64,000 nt of DNA from Synechococcus sp. PCC 6312 (GCF_000316685.1 NC_019680.1:1303501-1367500), one strand, 5' to 3'. Positions 29,887 to 38,049 are shown, counted from the first letter of the stretch. A program made the numbers and translations. Notes: generated from the letters alone by a model not told the origin.

Positions 29887-31279
29887 AGTAGCGGCTGTAA
29901 AGTTATCTAATCTCAAAAGTAAAGCTATTAATAATAGTTTCTTACAGCAATCTATTGGCGCAAATATTAGAAAAGTTCAAATAACAGGCCCTAACGGAAT
30001 CCTAGGAAATATTGGCAAGTCTGGGGAAGGTAGTCTATTGGATTCTATTTTCGGTTTTTTAGGGAAAGCGGGTTCAGCTATTAAAGGGGTAGCAGATTTT
30101 AGTTTTTCCGGAATCGCCGGGGGAATAATCGCCTATCAACAATATATTTGGAATTTCAATTGGAATATCAGTGATGCTGAGATTAACCAAAACATCCAAA
30201 ATAGCCTAGAGAATTTAGCCGGGACGCTTGGAGATACCCTTGGGCAAGCTTTAGGTTTTACTGTCTGTGGTGCGACTGCGGGGGCAGTAATAGCGGTATT
30301 TAATCCCAGTTTAGCTAAGGCAGTTTTATTAGAGTTAGGACAAGAGGCTTTAGATGATGCCTTAGGCAACATTTACGATTTGGCTAGAGAGGCTACTTAT
30401 GCCGGAGCTAATGCGCTATTCCTAAAGATTTTTCAATCTAATCGAGCTTTCTTCAGTTTTTACAACAACTCAGTAGGAACCGTATTAGACCAAGTTATTC
30501 CAGGAAATTTATCTTGGGGTAATTACGTTCAACAAAGAAGAGAGCAAAATAGGCACTACAGCTTTGCTGACTTCGTAGAAAGTTCTGTTGATACTATTTC
30601 TAATCCGATTCAAAGAAGCTTCTTTGAGGAATTTTTCGATGCCTTTGGTGACGGTTGCCAAGACGCTTTTTATGCGGTAGCTAATCAATTAGACAACTAC
30701 TTTGCCTCTAAAGAATTAGAACAGAATTTAACGGGACAAACTAATCTAGTCACTATTAAACCAAGTGGAGATGACAATGAAACTGTTTATATAGTCGGAA
30801 ATAAAACTAATTTAGTAAGTACAGTTAGTAATACTTTAGCTAATAGCAGATTAAATAAGCCTAGTATTGTTCCGGCTGGATTTATGAATAAATACACTTT
30901 TGTGAATCAATTACAAATACTTTATAGGGGAACTAGCGGCAATAGGTCACAATATAGCGTTACTGTACCACATTGGAATAAGTCAGTTAATAGTAGCGAA
31001 AATATCAAATTTCCTAATATTCGTAAGGGTAGATGGGCATTAGTAGTTACTCTAGACGATAATTCTAAATTTCAGGTTAATTGTGCGTCTAAAGGTGAAT
31101 GCACTAGAGTTTGGAACTTCTTTAAGAAATATATAGATACTAAAGTAATGAATAATCCTAAACTAAGTTATATTGAGAATAAGAATAGTAACGCTCAAAC
31201 TGTTGATACTAAGGCTTATCGCTGTATTTTAAGAGATAAGAAAAGAGGGGTATTAGGACAATGGAATCCACAAGATTAA
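29873..31279 (+). CDS. Hydrophobic-core protein of the late-like module
   Basis: Taken from the ATG at 29873 (the frame opens at a GTG at 29864), about 468 residues overlapping the previous gene by 14 bp. The first 200 residues hold Gly/Ala-rich hydrophobic segments (FSGIAGGIIAYQQYIW, GQALGFTVCGATAGAVIAVF). The middle is charged and helical (about 230-290). The C-terminal third is a compact beta domain with two cysteines (NCASKGECTRVW). It may be a membrane-associated virion protein. The proteins before and after it are co-oriented and overlapping. No Walker motif was found on inspection. Confidence 0.6.
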   Translation: MGLIRVAAVKLSNLKSKAINNSFLQQSIGANIRKVQITGPNGILGNIGKSGEGSLLDSIFGFLGKAGSAIKGVADFSFSGIAGGIIAYQQYIWNFNWNISDAEINQNIQNSLENLAGTLGDTLGQALGFTVCGATAGAVIAVFNPSLAKAVLLELGQEALDDALGNIYDLAREATYAGANALFLKIFQSNRAFFSFYNNSVGTVLDQVIPGNLSWGNYVQQRREQNRHYSFADFVESSVDTISNPIQRSFFEEFFDAFGDGCQDAFYAVANQLDNYFASKELEQNLTGQTNLVTIKPSGDDNETVYIVGNKTNLVSTVSNTLANSRLNKPSIVPAGFMNKYTFVNQLQILYRGTSGNRSQYSVTVPHWNKSVNSSENIKFPNIRKGRWALVVTLDDNSKFQVNCASKGECTRVWNFFKKYIDTKVMNNPKLSYIENKNSNAQTVDTKAYRCILRDKKRGVLGQWNPQD

Positions 31280-31461
31280 AACGGAAAGCAGTTAAACTTT
31301 ATAATAACGATACTTGGATAGAGTTGCATAAACTTTTAGATAAAGCTCTTATAAATAGTGCTATTAGTGAAGAACAGTTAAGTTTGTTATTAAAAGGTAG
31401 GCTTAATCAATTACCGAATATTTGTTCTAATAGCCTTATTAGAAAAGAGCTAATAAATTAA
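31261..31461 (+). CDS. Small basic hypothetical protein
   Basis: The 66-residue protein overlaps the end of the preceding gene by 19 bp and closes this transcription block before a hairpin. It is helical, Lys/Leu-rich, with no recognised domain. The overlap and shared strand support it as a real gene, but the length keeps confidence moderate. Confidence 0.5.
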   Translation: MESTRLKRKAVKLYNNDTWIELHKLLDKALINSAISEEQLSLLLKGRLNQLPNICSNSLIRKELIN

Positions 31462-31487
31462 TCCTAGTATCACGGTTACTCTAAATA

Positions 31488-31540
31488 ACGCTAAATCTAC
31501 TTTCTAGGGTTAAATCCTTAAGATTGTATTTAGCGTTTTT
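31488..31540 (+). terminator. Hairpin and T-run after the large late genes
   Basis: ACGCTAAAT (31488-31496) pairs perfectly with ATTTAGCGT (31528-31536), followed by six T residues. The 31-nt loop is long but allows inner pairing. It would end or weaken transcription before the 76-residue gene. Confidence 0.6.
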
Positions 31541-31624
31541 TCCCTTGGATTAACCTCAGGGAACGTTAGCTAACCTTAAGCCTAGCTACTATTCTTTAAC
31601 CCTGGTAACTTAAGATAACCTGAT

Positions 31625-31660
31625 AGTTTATTGTTTGAGCCATAATCCTAGTTAACTAAA
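31625..31660 (+). promoter_or_regulatory. Weak promoter candidate before the 76-residue gene
   Basis: CATAAT about 30 bp before the ATG resembles a -10 element, but no good -35 is present at standard spacing. It is proposed mainly because the gene follows a terminator and needs its own start of transcription. Confidence 0.3.
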
Positions 31661-31674
31661 AAGGAATCAAAACT

Positions 31675-31905
31675 ATGGCTTCAGCTATCACTACCACCGC
31701 TACTTCTCTTGAAGGACAAGCTTTAGAAGTAGCCCGTGAACTTGTCGAATTAGAGTTAGCAGTACCGGAAGATACTCGGCCTGATAACGCCCAGATTGCG
31801 ATTGACTTGGAAGGGTTGGTTGCGACTGTTACGATTGCCCTACCAATTACTATCTCAGGCTCAGGTGCTAACTTGTCTATTGCGGCGGGTGAATACCTAG
31901 ATTAA
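31675..31905 (+). CDS. 76-residue acidic protein with host-like codons, candidate major virion protein
   Basis: The protein is small, acidic and free of cysteine: a Ser/Thr-rich start, a helix (GQALEVARELVELEL) and a beta-rich, hydrophobic end (VTIALPITISGSGANLS). Its DNA is clearly less AT-rich than neighbouring element genes and uses codons like the host (GCC, CGG, GGC, GTC), as for very highly expressed products. A ribosome binding site AAGGAA precedes the ATG. Hairpins with T-rich tails lie on both sides, so it probably has its own abundant transcript. This pattern fits a major coat or scaffold protein; identity is unproven. Confidence 0.65.
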   Translation: MASAITTTATSLEGQALEVARELVELELAVPEDTRPDNAQIAIDLEGLVATVTIALPITISGSGANLSIAAGEYLD

Positions 31906-31929
31906 TTTCTAGTCTTAACTCAGTGATTA

Positions 31930-31977
31930 AGGCTTATCTTATTAAATTGGTTTCTTAAAACTTGATTAGATAAGCCT
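31930..31977 (+). terminator. Ten-bp perfect hairpin between the two codon-biased genes
   Basis: AGGCTTATCT (31930-31939) and AGATAAGCCT (31968-31977) are exact complements, with a 28-nt loop, followed shortly by a T-rich stretch. It likely acts as a partial terminator that sets the ratio between the 76- and 198-residue products. Confidence 0.55.
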
Positions 31978-32012
31978 GACTTTTACCCTTTTTTTAATCA
32001 AGGTGTCAAAAA

Positions 32013-32609
32013 ATGGCTACTAATCCTTATGTAAAACGCTCTGTTTTGTGGGGAGCTTATCGTCTAAAAGTTCCCAAGCAACGTGCCGGGGCGGGGCGGG
32101 AAGTTAAAACTCGGAACTTATACAGTTACGTTAATCAGGGGACTGTGGATCGGATTAAATTGCGTCCACAGCAACTTGTTTACCCGGCGGCTTATCTGCT
32201 CAAAACTAAGCCCAGCCAAGCGGGGCGGGGAAATAGTGATTCTGTGCAGCCACGCTTAAACAGCGGACGGCAACCCAGTAAAACTCGGACGTATCTTTGG
32301 AAGCCAAAAGTACAGCGTCAATTTTCCAATCACATTAAAACTGTTGGGGTGGCAGATTATAACGCTATTCTTAAGTTCACGATCAATCCTAACGATGCCC
32401 GATTTAGCCAAATTGGAATCCCTACCGGACTCAGCTTTGCCAAGATGGCCAGCAATTTAGCTAGGTTCACTGAAGTAGGGGTATTTAAGGCCCGTAGTGG
32501 TAATACTTTCGTACTCACCAAAGGGTCTAAGAACGCAATCGGTCGGAATCGTGCAGCTAACGCTGTCAGTGAAAAAGAAGTTAAACCTTCTAACGCTGTA
32601 GCGGGTTAG
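32013..32609 (+). CDS. 198-residue strongly basic protein, candidate structural/DNA-binding protein
   Basis: The protein is rich in Arg, Lys, Gly and aromatic residues (RSVLWGAYRLKVPKQRAGAG, LVYPAAYLLKTKPSQ) with a more hydrophobic middle (about 115-160) and a Lys/Ala tail. Like the 76-residue gene just upstream, it has GC-richer, host-like codons (GCCGGGGCGGGGCGG). High charge would suit nucleic-acid packing or an inner capsid layer. I recognise no family. Its own AAGG-type site lies before the ATG. Confidence 0.65.
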   Translation: MATNPYVKRSVLWGAYRLKVPKQRAGAGREVKTRNLYSYVNQGTVDRIKLRPQQLVYPAAYLLKTKPSQAGRGNSDSVQPRLNSGRQPSKTRTYLWKPKVQRQFSNHIKTVGVADYNAILKFTINPNDARFSQIGIPTGLSFAKMASNLARFTEVGVFKARSGNTFVLTKGSKNAIGRNRAANAVSEKEVKPSNAVAG

Positions 32610-32613
32610 TGTG

Positions 32614-32904
32614 ATGGGAGTAATTACTAGGGTAACTATTACTAACTCACCTAGAGTTATTAAAAACTTCCCTAGTAATACCTTTGTTAACCTATCTACT
32701 ATTGTGAAGTTTGAAAGGCTAAGACTATCTTTATTTTACAAAGATTCTTTTGTTAGCTCTTTAACTTGGATTACTAGCAAAGATAGGCTAATAAAAACTC
32801 CTTTAGTACCTAATAACGAATTATTAGACTTAGTTATTGAAAAAAGTAGCTTAACTAGGTTTAATAAAAATCCTATCCCACTATCGTTAGAGGAATTAGA
32901 CTAA
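32614..32904 (+). CDS. Unrecognised 97-residue protein
   Basis: The frame opens at GTG 32611; ATG at 32614 is the next codon and is preferred. The product is basic and Ser/Leu-rich, with no clear motif. It overlaps the next gene by one base (TAATG), so it is co-translated in a compact run of late genes. Confidence 0.55.
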   Translation: MGVITRVTITNSPRVIKNFPSNTFVNLSTIVKFERLRLSLFYKDSFVSSLTWITSKDRLIKTPLVPNNELLDLVIEKSSLTRFNKNPIPLSLEELD

Positions 32905-33266
32905 TGGAATTTAAGGGTTATCTATTTAACAGTTTAGATAAGCTTGATTGCAAGAAGCTTACCAAAACTCAATCCTTATTTAAGGATGGAGTTATCGAAT
33001 TAAACGAAATTGGGGAAAATTCTTATTTAATTGATTATATTGAACCAAACGAATTTACTGGGATGCAGGTAGAAGAGGTTAACGGGCAATTAATTGAACA
33101 TTTTGATACTGAGAAGGAATTGGCTTTAGCCGTCCTGAACGATGACGAATCTAGTGAATTTGACAAGGAATTGGCTCATCAGATTTTAGGAGATAATTCT
33201 AGTGATTCTTTAGAAGAAGAAGAGTTAGAAGAAGAATTAGAAGAACCTTTAATATGGATACCTTAA
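32904..33266 (+). CDS. Acidic 120-residue protein with Glu-rich tail
   Basis: The protein begins at the stop of the gene before. The body is mixed, and the last 25 residues are almost all Glu, Leu and Asp (a LEEEELEEELEE-type run). Strongly acidic tails of this kind occur in chaperone-like or assembly-control proteins of viruses. Here that is only inference. Confidence 0.55.
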   Translation: MEFKGYLFNSLDKLDCKKLTKTQSLFKDGVIELNEIGENSYLIDYIEPNEFTGMQVEEVNGQLIEHFDTEKELALAVLNDDESSEFDKELAHQILGDNSSDSLEEEELEEELEEPLIWIP

Positions 33267-33270
33267 AGTC

Positions 33271-33522
33271 ATGGATAACAATCAAGGTAAGCCTACTATT
33301 TTAGACTTCTATAAACTCTTTTATAAGTTAGAGGAAAACCTAAAACACATTAAAGATGACCTTTGTTCGCTTAAAAAGAGCAATCACTATTTAATGATTT
33401 TAATGTCAATTTTACTAATGGGAGTTTTGGGAGTAGATATTAACAGGTTATTAGTATTGATTGACACCAAAAACTTAATAAGGAGTGATACTAATGGACA
33501 GCAAACTAATAGATTGGAATAA
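33271..33522 (+). CDS. Holin-like small membrane protein
   Basis: The 83-residue protein has an N-terminal amphipathic, coiled-coil-like part (KLEENLKHIKDDLCSLKK), then a hydrophobic segment (YLMILMSILLMGVLGV) and a second weakly hydrophobic stretch. It directly precedes and overlaps the endolysin gene, the normal order of a phage lysis cassette, where a holin opens the membrane for the endolysin. Assignment is by position and topology. Confidence 0.6.
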   Translation: MDNNQGKPTILDFYKLFYKLEENLKHIKDDLCSLKKSNHYLMILMSILLMGVLGVDINRLLVLIDTKNLIRSDTNGQQTNRLE

Positions 33523-33907
33523 CCCTAATAGTAACGTTAGTAAATACTTTAAGGTATATGAAGTTACTAATCGAGACTTAAGAAGGATACCACCTACTCA
33601 AGAAATAAAAGATAGAGTAATCCGATTAGCTCTTGAACTGGACAAGATTAGAGAGCAATGGAATGGCCCTATTGGGGTAACAAGTTGGTATAGACCACCT
33701 GCGATTAACAGACAAGTGGGAGGTGTGCCAAACAGTCAACACTTAAACGGCGGTGCAGCCGATATTTACCCTATTGGTCGTGACGGTGTTCAGTTTGAGC
33801 AGTGGCTAGACCAAAGATGGTCAATGGCACTAGGTTATGGACAGCGTAGCGGCAGAGGCTTTACTCACGTTGATTTGCGTAGCGGTAGGATTAGATGGGA
33901 TTATTGA
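33494..33907 (+). CDS. M15-family D-Ala peptidase, probable endolysin
   Basis: From the ATG at 33494 (AAGGAG at 33479-33484, better placed than the GTG at 33485) the protein has 137 residues. It shows the Peptidase_M15 zinc site: SQHLNGGAAD, matching S-x-H-x2-G-x-A-x-D (about residue 80), and HVDLRSG (about 125) supplying the last histidine, after the SWYRPPAINRQVGG segment. Such enzymes cut peptidoglycan peptide cross-links and are common phage endolysins. It ends the rightward module, after the holin-like gene. Confidence 0.88.
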   Translation: MDSKLIDWNNPNSNVSKYFKVYEVTNRDLRRIPPTQEIKDRVIRLALELDKIREQWNGPIGVTSWYRPPAINRQVGGVPNSQHLNGGAADIYPIGRDGVQFEQWLDQRWSMALGYGQRSGRGFTHVDLRSGRIRWDY

Positions 33908-34017
33908 CGCTAATTGGTGTTTTATCTATAATCAAGCTATCCCAAACCTACTAATTGCCCCAAGCTCTTTACTTGAGTGAGGGGTTAATTATTATAGGGG
34001 TATATCCAAATAAGAAA

Positions 34018-34047
34018 AAACTCTTATAGACTCAACTATAAGAGTTT
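34018..34047 (-). terminator. Strong hairpin between convergent modules
   Basis: AAACTCTTATAG (34018-34029) and CTATAAGAGTTT (34036-34047) pair perfectly over 12 bp with a 6-nt loop. On the minus strand the stem is followed by a T-run, so it ends the leftward early-like operon. It may also act from the other side. Confidence 0.75.
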
Positions 34048-34131
34048 AATAAAAGGGTTAAAAGGGAATATCAACTAATTCAGGAATAGATAAAGTAGCC
34101 TTACAAGGTTTTCTAAACCTGTTATAGTGAC

Positions 34132-34425
34132 TTATTTTAATTTTGCCATTAACTCCTTTTTTAATGCTGGGTTATCTCTAACTTTAGAAGATAACTTGTC
34201 AATTTGTTCTTTAATTTCACGCTCTTCAGCGTTACTATGCCAAGCCCAAGCTTTGTTAAACAATTCGATATATTCAGCATTGTCTAACTGTAGAGGCTCA
34301 ATGAGCATTTTTTGAATACGCCAATAGATAAACTCAGCGTTAAGCTCTGGATTTTCATGTTCACCTAAAAGCATTTCTCTTGTAAGTTTGGTATGGAGTT
34401 TACCAACAGTATCGCCTCTAGCCAT
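34132..34425 (-). CDS. Unrecognised helical protein, last gene of leftward operon
   Basis: From the ATG at 34425 (AAGGTG 6 bp before; the frame opens at 34434) the product has 97 residues. It begins ARGDTVGKLHTKLTREMLLG and is mostly helical and charged. No motif recognised. A possible regulator or small DNA-associated protein. Confidence 0.5.
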   Translation of the reverse strand: MARGDTVGKLHTKLTREMLLGEHENPELNAEFIYWRIQKMLIEPLQLDNAEYIELFNKAWAWHSNAEEREIKEQIDKLSSKVRDNPALKKELMAKLK

Positions 34426-34478
34426 AGTTATCACCTTAAGTAACGTTTAATCAAAAGATTCAATCATTGAATCTATTC

Positions 34479-35522
34479 TTATTTTAATACCCATCTAGGT
34501 ATCTTGTCCACTAATTCTTGTTTATAACCTAGCTCACTCATGCAATTACAAAATTCACTGTTAGTAAGTCTATCTAAAGGCAGATAACCGTATTTAATTA
34601 AAGACTTGACGTAAGCGTTAAGAGTATCTGAAGTAATCTTATCTACTAACCAATCCCGGTTAGTTTCTACAGCGTTTAGATTGTGAGCTTCTATAAACTC
34701 TAAGATAACGCTCTTTAAGGTAGGGCTATCAAACTTTTTATTGACTCTATCCCAGTAGTCCTTAAAATAATCCCATCCCTCACTTGCGCTCGTGAATACT
34801 TTTTGAAACAAGCCTACGGCAAGTAGTGGCTTAGTTCTTTCCCATTGGGAGATATTTAAGCCTTTATTTCTAAGACTTCTTAAAAGTTCCTTAAAGTCCT
34901 CTTCTTTATCTTCCCAATAGATAGATAAATCAATATCATAATCGTCTTCATCGTCTATCTGTGGTAAATCACTATTAGAACTTCTCTTAAAGTCTATTAT
35001 ATAGAGTCTATTAATAAGCTCTATAAAATTATCTACTTCCCTTGTTATATTGAAAGTTGTAGAAATAATCTTAGGTGAGAAAGTGCTAAACTCTATAACC
35101 CCTTTATCTGTGTCACTACTACTTAAAAACTCTTTAGCAGTAGCCTTATCTACTGAGTTTTTTAATAGTTGATAAAGCTGGTTATTGCTAAAAGTTGACT
35201 TATTCCAATCATCTAAGATTAGAGAGTAATTTCTAAACTTAAGAGCGTTTATAGTCCTTCTTATTGCTGAGACTGAACTATTCGCACCTAAGATAGTGCT
35301 ATTAGTAAGCCTAGAAGCTATTTTGCAAAAGGTAGATTTTCCACTACGGGATTCACCTAAACAATAAAGGATAAAACACTTATTAAGAAGTCTATAATCT
35401 TGTGCTAAATAACAAGCTAATAACTTGCTATCTTGTGGATTAGGTAAAGCTAAATAGTGATCCAAAACCAAGAGCAAACTTTGTCCTAGTGGTAGCTCAG
35501 AACTAAAAAAATCTGGTAACAT
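34479..35522 (-). CDS. P-loop helicase-like ATPase (SF3/D5-like)
   Basis: The 347-residue protein has Walker A GESRSGKS at 56-63, a Walker B-like SLILDDW at about 100-106, a sensor-like KIISTTFN near 150 and a following NRLYIIDFKR strand where arginine-finger residues sit in superfamily 3 helicases. Upstream helices (LACYLAQDYRLLNKC) resemble the region preceding D5-type P-loops. It is the only ATPase found in the element. It probably unwinds DNA at the element's origin. A packaging ATPase is the alternative. No primase domain is attached at this length. Confidence 0.7.
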   Translation of the reverse strand: MLPDFFSSELPLGQSLLLVLDHYLALPNPQDSKLLACYLAQDYRLLNKCFILYCLGESRSGKSTFCKIASRLTNSTILGANSSVSAIRRTINALKFRNYSLILDDWNKSTFSNNQLYQLLKNSVDKATAKEFLSSSDTDKGVIEFSTFSPKIISTTFNITREVDNFIELINRLYIIDFKRSSNSDLPQIDDEDDYDIDLSIYWEDKEEDFKELLRSLRNKGLNISQWERTKPLLAVGLFQKVFTSASEGWDYFKDYWDRVNKKFDSPTLKSVILEFIEAHNLNAVETNRDWLVDKITSDTLNAYVKSLIKYGYLPLDRLTNSEFCNCMSELGYKQELVDKIPRWVLK

Positions 35523-35558
35523 ATTATTACTCCTTAAGTTTGTGTGATGACGGCAAAC

Positions 35559-35589
35559 AATACCCCTTAGATAGTTTCTAAGGGGTATT
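35559..35589 (-). terminator. Internal hairpin before the helicase-like gene
   Basis: AATACCCCTTAG (35559-35570) and CTAAGGGGTATT (35578-35589) are exact complements with a 7-nt loop. Read leftward the T-tract is interrupted, so it may act as an attenuator lowering helicase expression, or as a processing site. Confidence 0.5.
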
Positions 35590-35605
35590 TTATTAAATGG
35601 GTTAA

Positions 35606-35884
35606 CTAATCCTCATTAGAGAAAGAACTATTAACCTTGTTCATGGACTCTAGCAATAAGTCACCTATTTTAGAGTTAGCTTCTTTGGTTAAAAGTAATA
35701 AACTCTCTCTAACCTGTGCTAGATCATCCATGAAAAGAAGATTCTTTTCTAAGTCGGCTTCATTGCTCATCAATGCGATTGCAATTATATTCATAGCGTT
35801 AAGAGTAGCTGTATAAGAATAAATTGCATCCTTATAATAATTGCTCCATTGCTGCTGTCTTTCATTTAACTCAAGTATTGCCAT
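35606..35884 (-). CDS. Unrecognised helical protein of leftward operon
   Basis: The 92-residue protein looks like a small helical bundle (SYTATLNAMNIIAIALMS, KEANSKIGDLLLES). AAGGAGT precedes it, as for most genes of this operon. No family recognised. Confidence 0.5.
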   Translation of the reverse strand: MAILELNERQQQWSNYYKDAIYSYTATLNAMNIIAIALMSNEADLEKNLLFMDDLAQVRESLLLLTKEANSKIGDLLLESMNKVNSSFSNED

Positions 35885-35895
35885 TAGAAAACTCC

Positions 35896-36546
35896 TTATT
35901 TTTCGTTAATCCAGAAAGACTTAATCAAACTTGATATAGTACCAAGCTTAATAGAAAGATTAGAATCACTTTTAACCTTTTCGGTTAATTCGATAACGTC
36001 AAAAAGTGACTTAATCTCTAGCTCAATACCCAAAGCCTTAATTGCTTGACTTAATTCACCTAAGTAAAAGTCTCTTCTAGCCTCTAATACGGCTTTAGTG
36101 TTTTCGTAGAAAGACTCAGGGGTACAATTACTCTTGTATCCCCCTTTAGAGTTGTTAGCCTTAGCTTCACTAACTTCTAGCTGAACTTCTGATGACTGAA
36201 TCCCAATAGAAATAGTACCCTTAATGCCGACTTTCTCCTTATCCCCTAATAAGTTTCTTAATTCAGTGAATAGTGATACTTCAGCTATTTCTGGATTAAC
36301 GTCAACTTCTACTAATTCACCTTCAGAGTAGCTTTTACCTTTATAGGTATCAGAGTTTATATTCCAGGCTATTAAAGCAGCTTCATTAAGAATGTTTTTA
36401 AGGCTGCATTTGCCGTAAAGGTTAATAACCTTTTCCTTAAGGCTAATAGTAGCCTCTTCTACTGTGATTAAGTAAACGTCTTGACCATAAGCAGGATTAA
36501 AGTATCTAACGTTAGATTTTCCGGTAGGTTTAGATAACAGTGGCAT
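35896..36546 (-). CDS. Unrecognised 216-residue protein of leftward operon
   Basis: The first 110 residues are beta-rich (DVYLITVEEATISLKEKVI, NPEIAEVSLFTELR), followed by a low-complexity turn and a helical C-terminal third. Placement between a nuclease-like gene and a helicase-like gene suggests a DNA-replication accessory, for example a single-strand DNA-binding protein, but no signature confirms this. Confidence 0.5.
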   Translation of the reverse strand: MPLLSKPTGKSNVRYFNPAYGQDVYLITVEEATISLKEKVINLYGKCSLKNILNEAALIAWNINSDTYKGKSYSEGELVEVDVNPEIAEVSLFTELRNLLGDKEKVGIKGTISIGIQSSEVQLEVSEAKANNSKGGYKSNCTPESFYENTKAVLEARRDFYLGELSQAIKALGIELEIKSLFDVIELTEKVKSDSNLSIKLGTISSLIKSFWINEK

Positions 36547-36557
36547 AATTGAACTCC

Positions 36558-36947
36558 TTATTTTGTTGACTGTGAATAGACTTGACGCTGTTTAAGTCTT
36601 GAGACTAATTCCCTTGCCTGAGATAAGTTTTTGACTATCTCTAATCTTGCATCAGGATAATAATATCGAAAAGCTTTAAGTTTGAGCTTATAAGCTTCAG
36701 TCTCAAAGCCTTTAGCCTCTACTAGGGTATCGTAGCTAGGTAGCTTAAAGTCCACTTTCCAATAAGTAAACTTTAAGTCAATAGGGTATTGATTAACGAT
36801 AGGTGTATCTAACTCTAATAGAGTTTTATAAACCTGATACTCAAAAGTTGAAGGGAAATAAAGGTAATTACCTTTTACTTCTGACTTTTTAGTAACCGTT
36901 ATTCCTTTATCTACTAAGTAGAATATAGGATTGCTATTGTATTTCAC
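36558..36947 (-). CDS. Possible PD-(D/E)XK nuclease, DUF1064-like
   Basis: In the 129-residue protein the order F-E-Y-Q-V-Y-K-T-L-L-E-L, then YWKVDFKLPSYDTLVEAKGF, read in parts, supplies an E, a D and an E-x-K spaced as in PD-(D/E)XK nucleases. KLKLKAFRYYYPDARLEIV resembles the end of DUF1064/recombination nuclease proteins of phages. It may process replication or recombination intermediates. Motif-based assignment, not searched. Confidence 0.6.
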   Translation of the reverse strand: MKYNSNPIFYLVDKGITVTKKSEVKGNYLYFPSTFEYQVYKTLLELDTPIVNQYPIDLKFTYWKVDFKLPSYDTLVEAKGFETEAYKLKLKAFRYYYPDARLEIVKNLSQARELVSRLKQRQVYSQSTK

Positions 36948-37009
36948 TGTTTGAACTCCTTTTGAATTAAGTGATAGGTAAACTTGGTTAGTAACTTCCC
37001 AATAAAAAC

Positions 37010-37240
37010 TTAAAATCTTTTCCTCATTAACTCCTTAAGTCTTTTAGTTAAATAATCCACATTATCAGGATTAACCCAATAAACCTGAGTTAAGTTACTT
37101 TCTGGGTTATACCTTGTTAATTTATATCCCCATTGTTGGTTAGTAATATTAGAGTGATATTCCCTAAATTCTCTTAAGGTAAAGCCTCTACTAATCAGAT
37201 ACCAGATTAAAGTGCTTATTTCAGCGTCTTTATCTCCCAT
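37010..37240 (-). CDS. Small hypothetical protein of leftward operon
   Basis: 76 residues, charged, with aromatic beta strands (YKLTRYNPESNLTQVYWV). Preceded by AAGGAGTT. No family recognised. Confidence 0.45.
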   Translation of the reverse strand: MGDKDAEISTLIWYLISRGFTLREFREYHSNITNQQWGYKLTRYNPESNLTQVYWVNPDNVDYLTKRLKELMRKRF

Positions 37241-37251
37241 TCTTTAACTCC

Positions 37252-37443
37252 TTACAATTCTCTGAATAGTTCAGAGTTTTCTAATACGGCTAAAAGAATC
37301 TTTATGTCTGTTTCATCTGTAACGCCTAATCCAGTTTGGGTATTAAAACGTATCACTAAATACCCTTGACTTGCTTCTATTGTGTTCACATTAGAAAGAT
37401 TGATGTAAACTTTTTTGTTGGGCAAGTAACAATAAACTGGCAT
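37252..37443 (-). CDS. Small hypothetical protein of leftward operon
   Basis: 63 residues, beta-rich (VYCYLPNKKVYINLSNVNTI, then GYLVIRFNT). Preceded by AAGGAGC. The 11-bp gap to the next gene suggests one transcript. Function unknown. Confidence 0.45.
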   Translation of the reverse strand: MPVYCYLPNKKVYINLSNVNTIEASQGYLVIRFNTQTGLGVTDETDIKILLAVLENSELFREL

Positions 37444-37533
37444 AACTGAAAGCTCCTTGATTGAGTTAATGAATGGATAAAAAGATAAGGGTTATTAAAT
37501 CAGTTATTAATAACCCTTTATTAATTGCTTTGT

Positions 37534-37803
37534 TTAGTCACCTACGAATAAAGAGTCAGTAGGACAAGAGACGGTAAGGCTATTAGTCCTTAACTCCGTG
37601 CTATCAGGATTACAGTGAACCTTAAGGACACAAAGACCGTTAGCTAGAAAACAGTAGAATTGAACACCGCTATCAGTTGGCAGTAGCTGAACTGTATTAA
37701 AGAGATTAGCTAGAGACTTATAAATCCTGTTTAAGGTAGGGAAAAAAGCGGCACTCATCACAGGATTTAAGACTTGAGCGTTATAAAAATCTTCTGGGTT
37801 CAC
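37534..37803 (-). CDS. Small hypothetical protein of leftward operon
   Basis: 89 residues from a GTG start with AAGGAG 7 nt upstream. It has several cysteines (QFYCFLANGLCVLKVHC) but no C-x2-C zinc pair. No family recognised. Confidence 0.45.
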   Translation of the reverse strand: MNPEDFYNAQVLNPVMSAAFFPTLNRIYKSLANLFNTVQLLPTDSGVQFYCFLANGLCVLKVHCNPDSTELRTNSLTVSCPTDSLFVGD

Positions 37804-37857
37804 TTTTGGACTCCTTGATTAGATGGGGTTGATAGAAACAAAGAAAAGAAAGCTTAA

Positions 37858-38046
37858 TTAAGAAGCCGTATAGGTAAAATCAAATTTGTCCCAAATCCGG
37901 CCGGTTGAGGCTGTTGCAAGCTTTGTCCCAATATGGATAATCCTAATTTTTAGACCACTGGGAAGAGTTCCGTAAACAGGCTTGCCCTCGGCTAGATACC
38001 GTTTAGCTGTGTTAACGGAAATCTCACAATTAGAGGAACTAGACAT
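37858..38046 (-). CDS. First gene of leftward operon, small hypothetical
   Basis: 62 residues from the ATG at 38046, with AAGGAG at good distance; the GTG one codon earlier is too close. The segment SVNTAKRYLAEGKPVYGTLP could be a short helix-turn-helix-like or beta protein. It is the promoter-proximal gene, divergent from the XRE regulator, a place often taken by a Cro/Cox-like or excisionase protein. That role is inference. Confidence 0.45.
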   Translation of the reverse strand: MSSSSNCEISVNTAKRYLAEGKPVYGTLPSGLKIRIIHIGTKLATASTGRIWDKFDFTYTAS

Positions 38047-38049
38047 CAC

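Noticed and set aside
29873-31279. Walker-A-like stretch near the start of the 471-codon frame
   Set aside because: The glycine spacing around GKS does not fit G-x4-GK[ST], and there is no Walker B.
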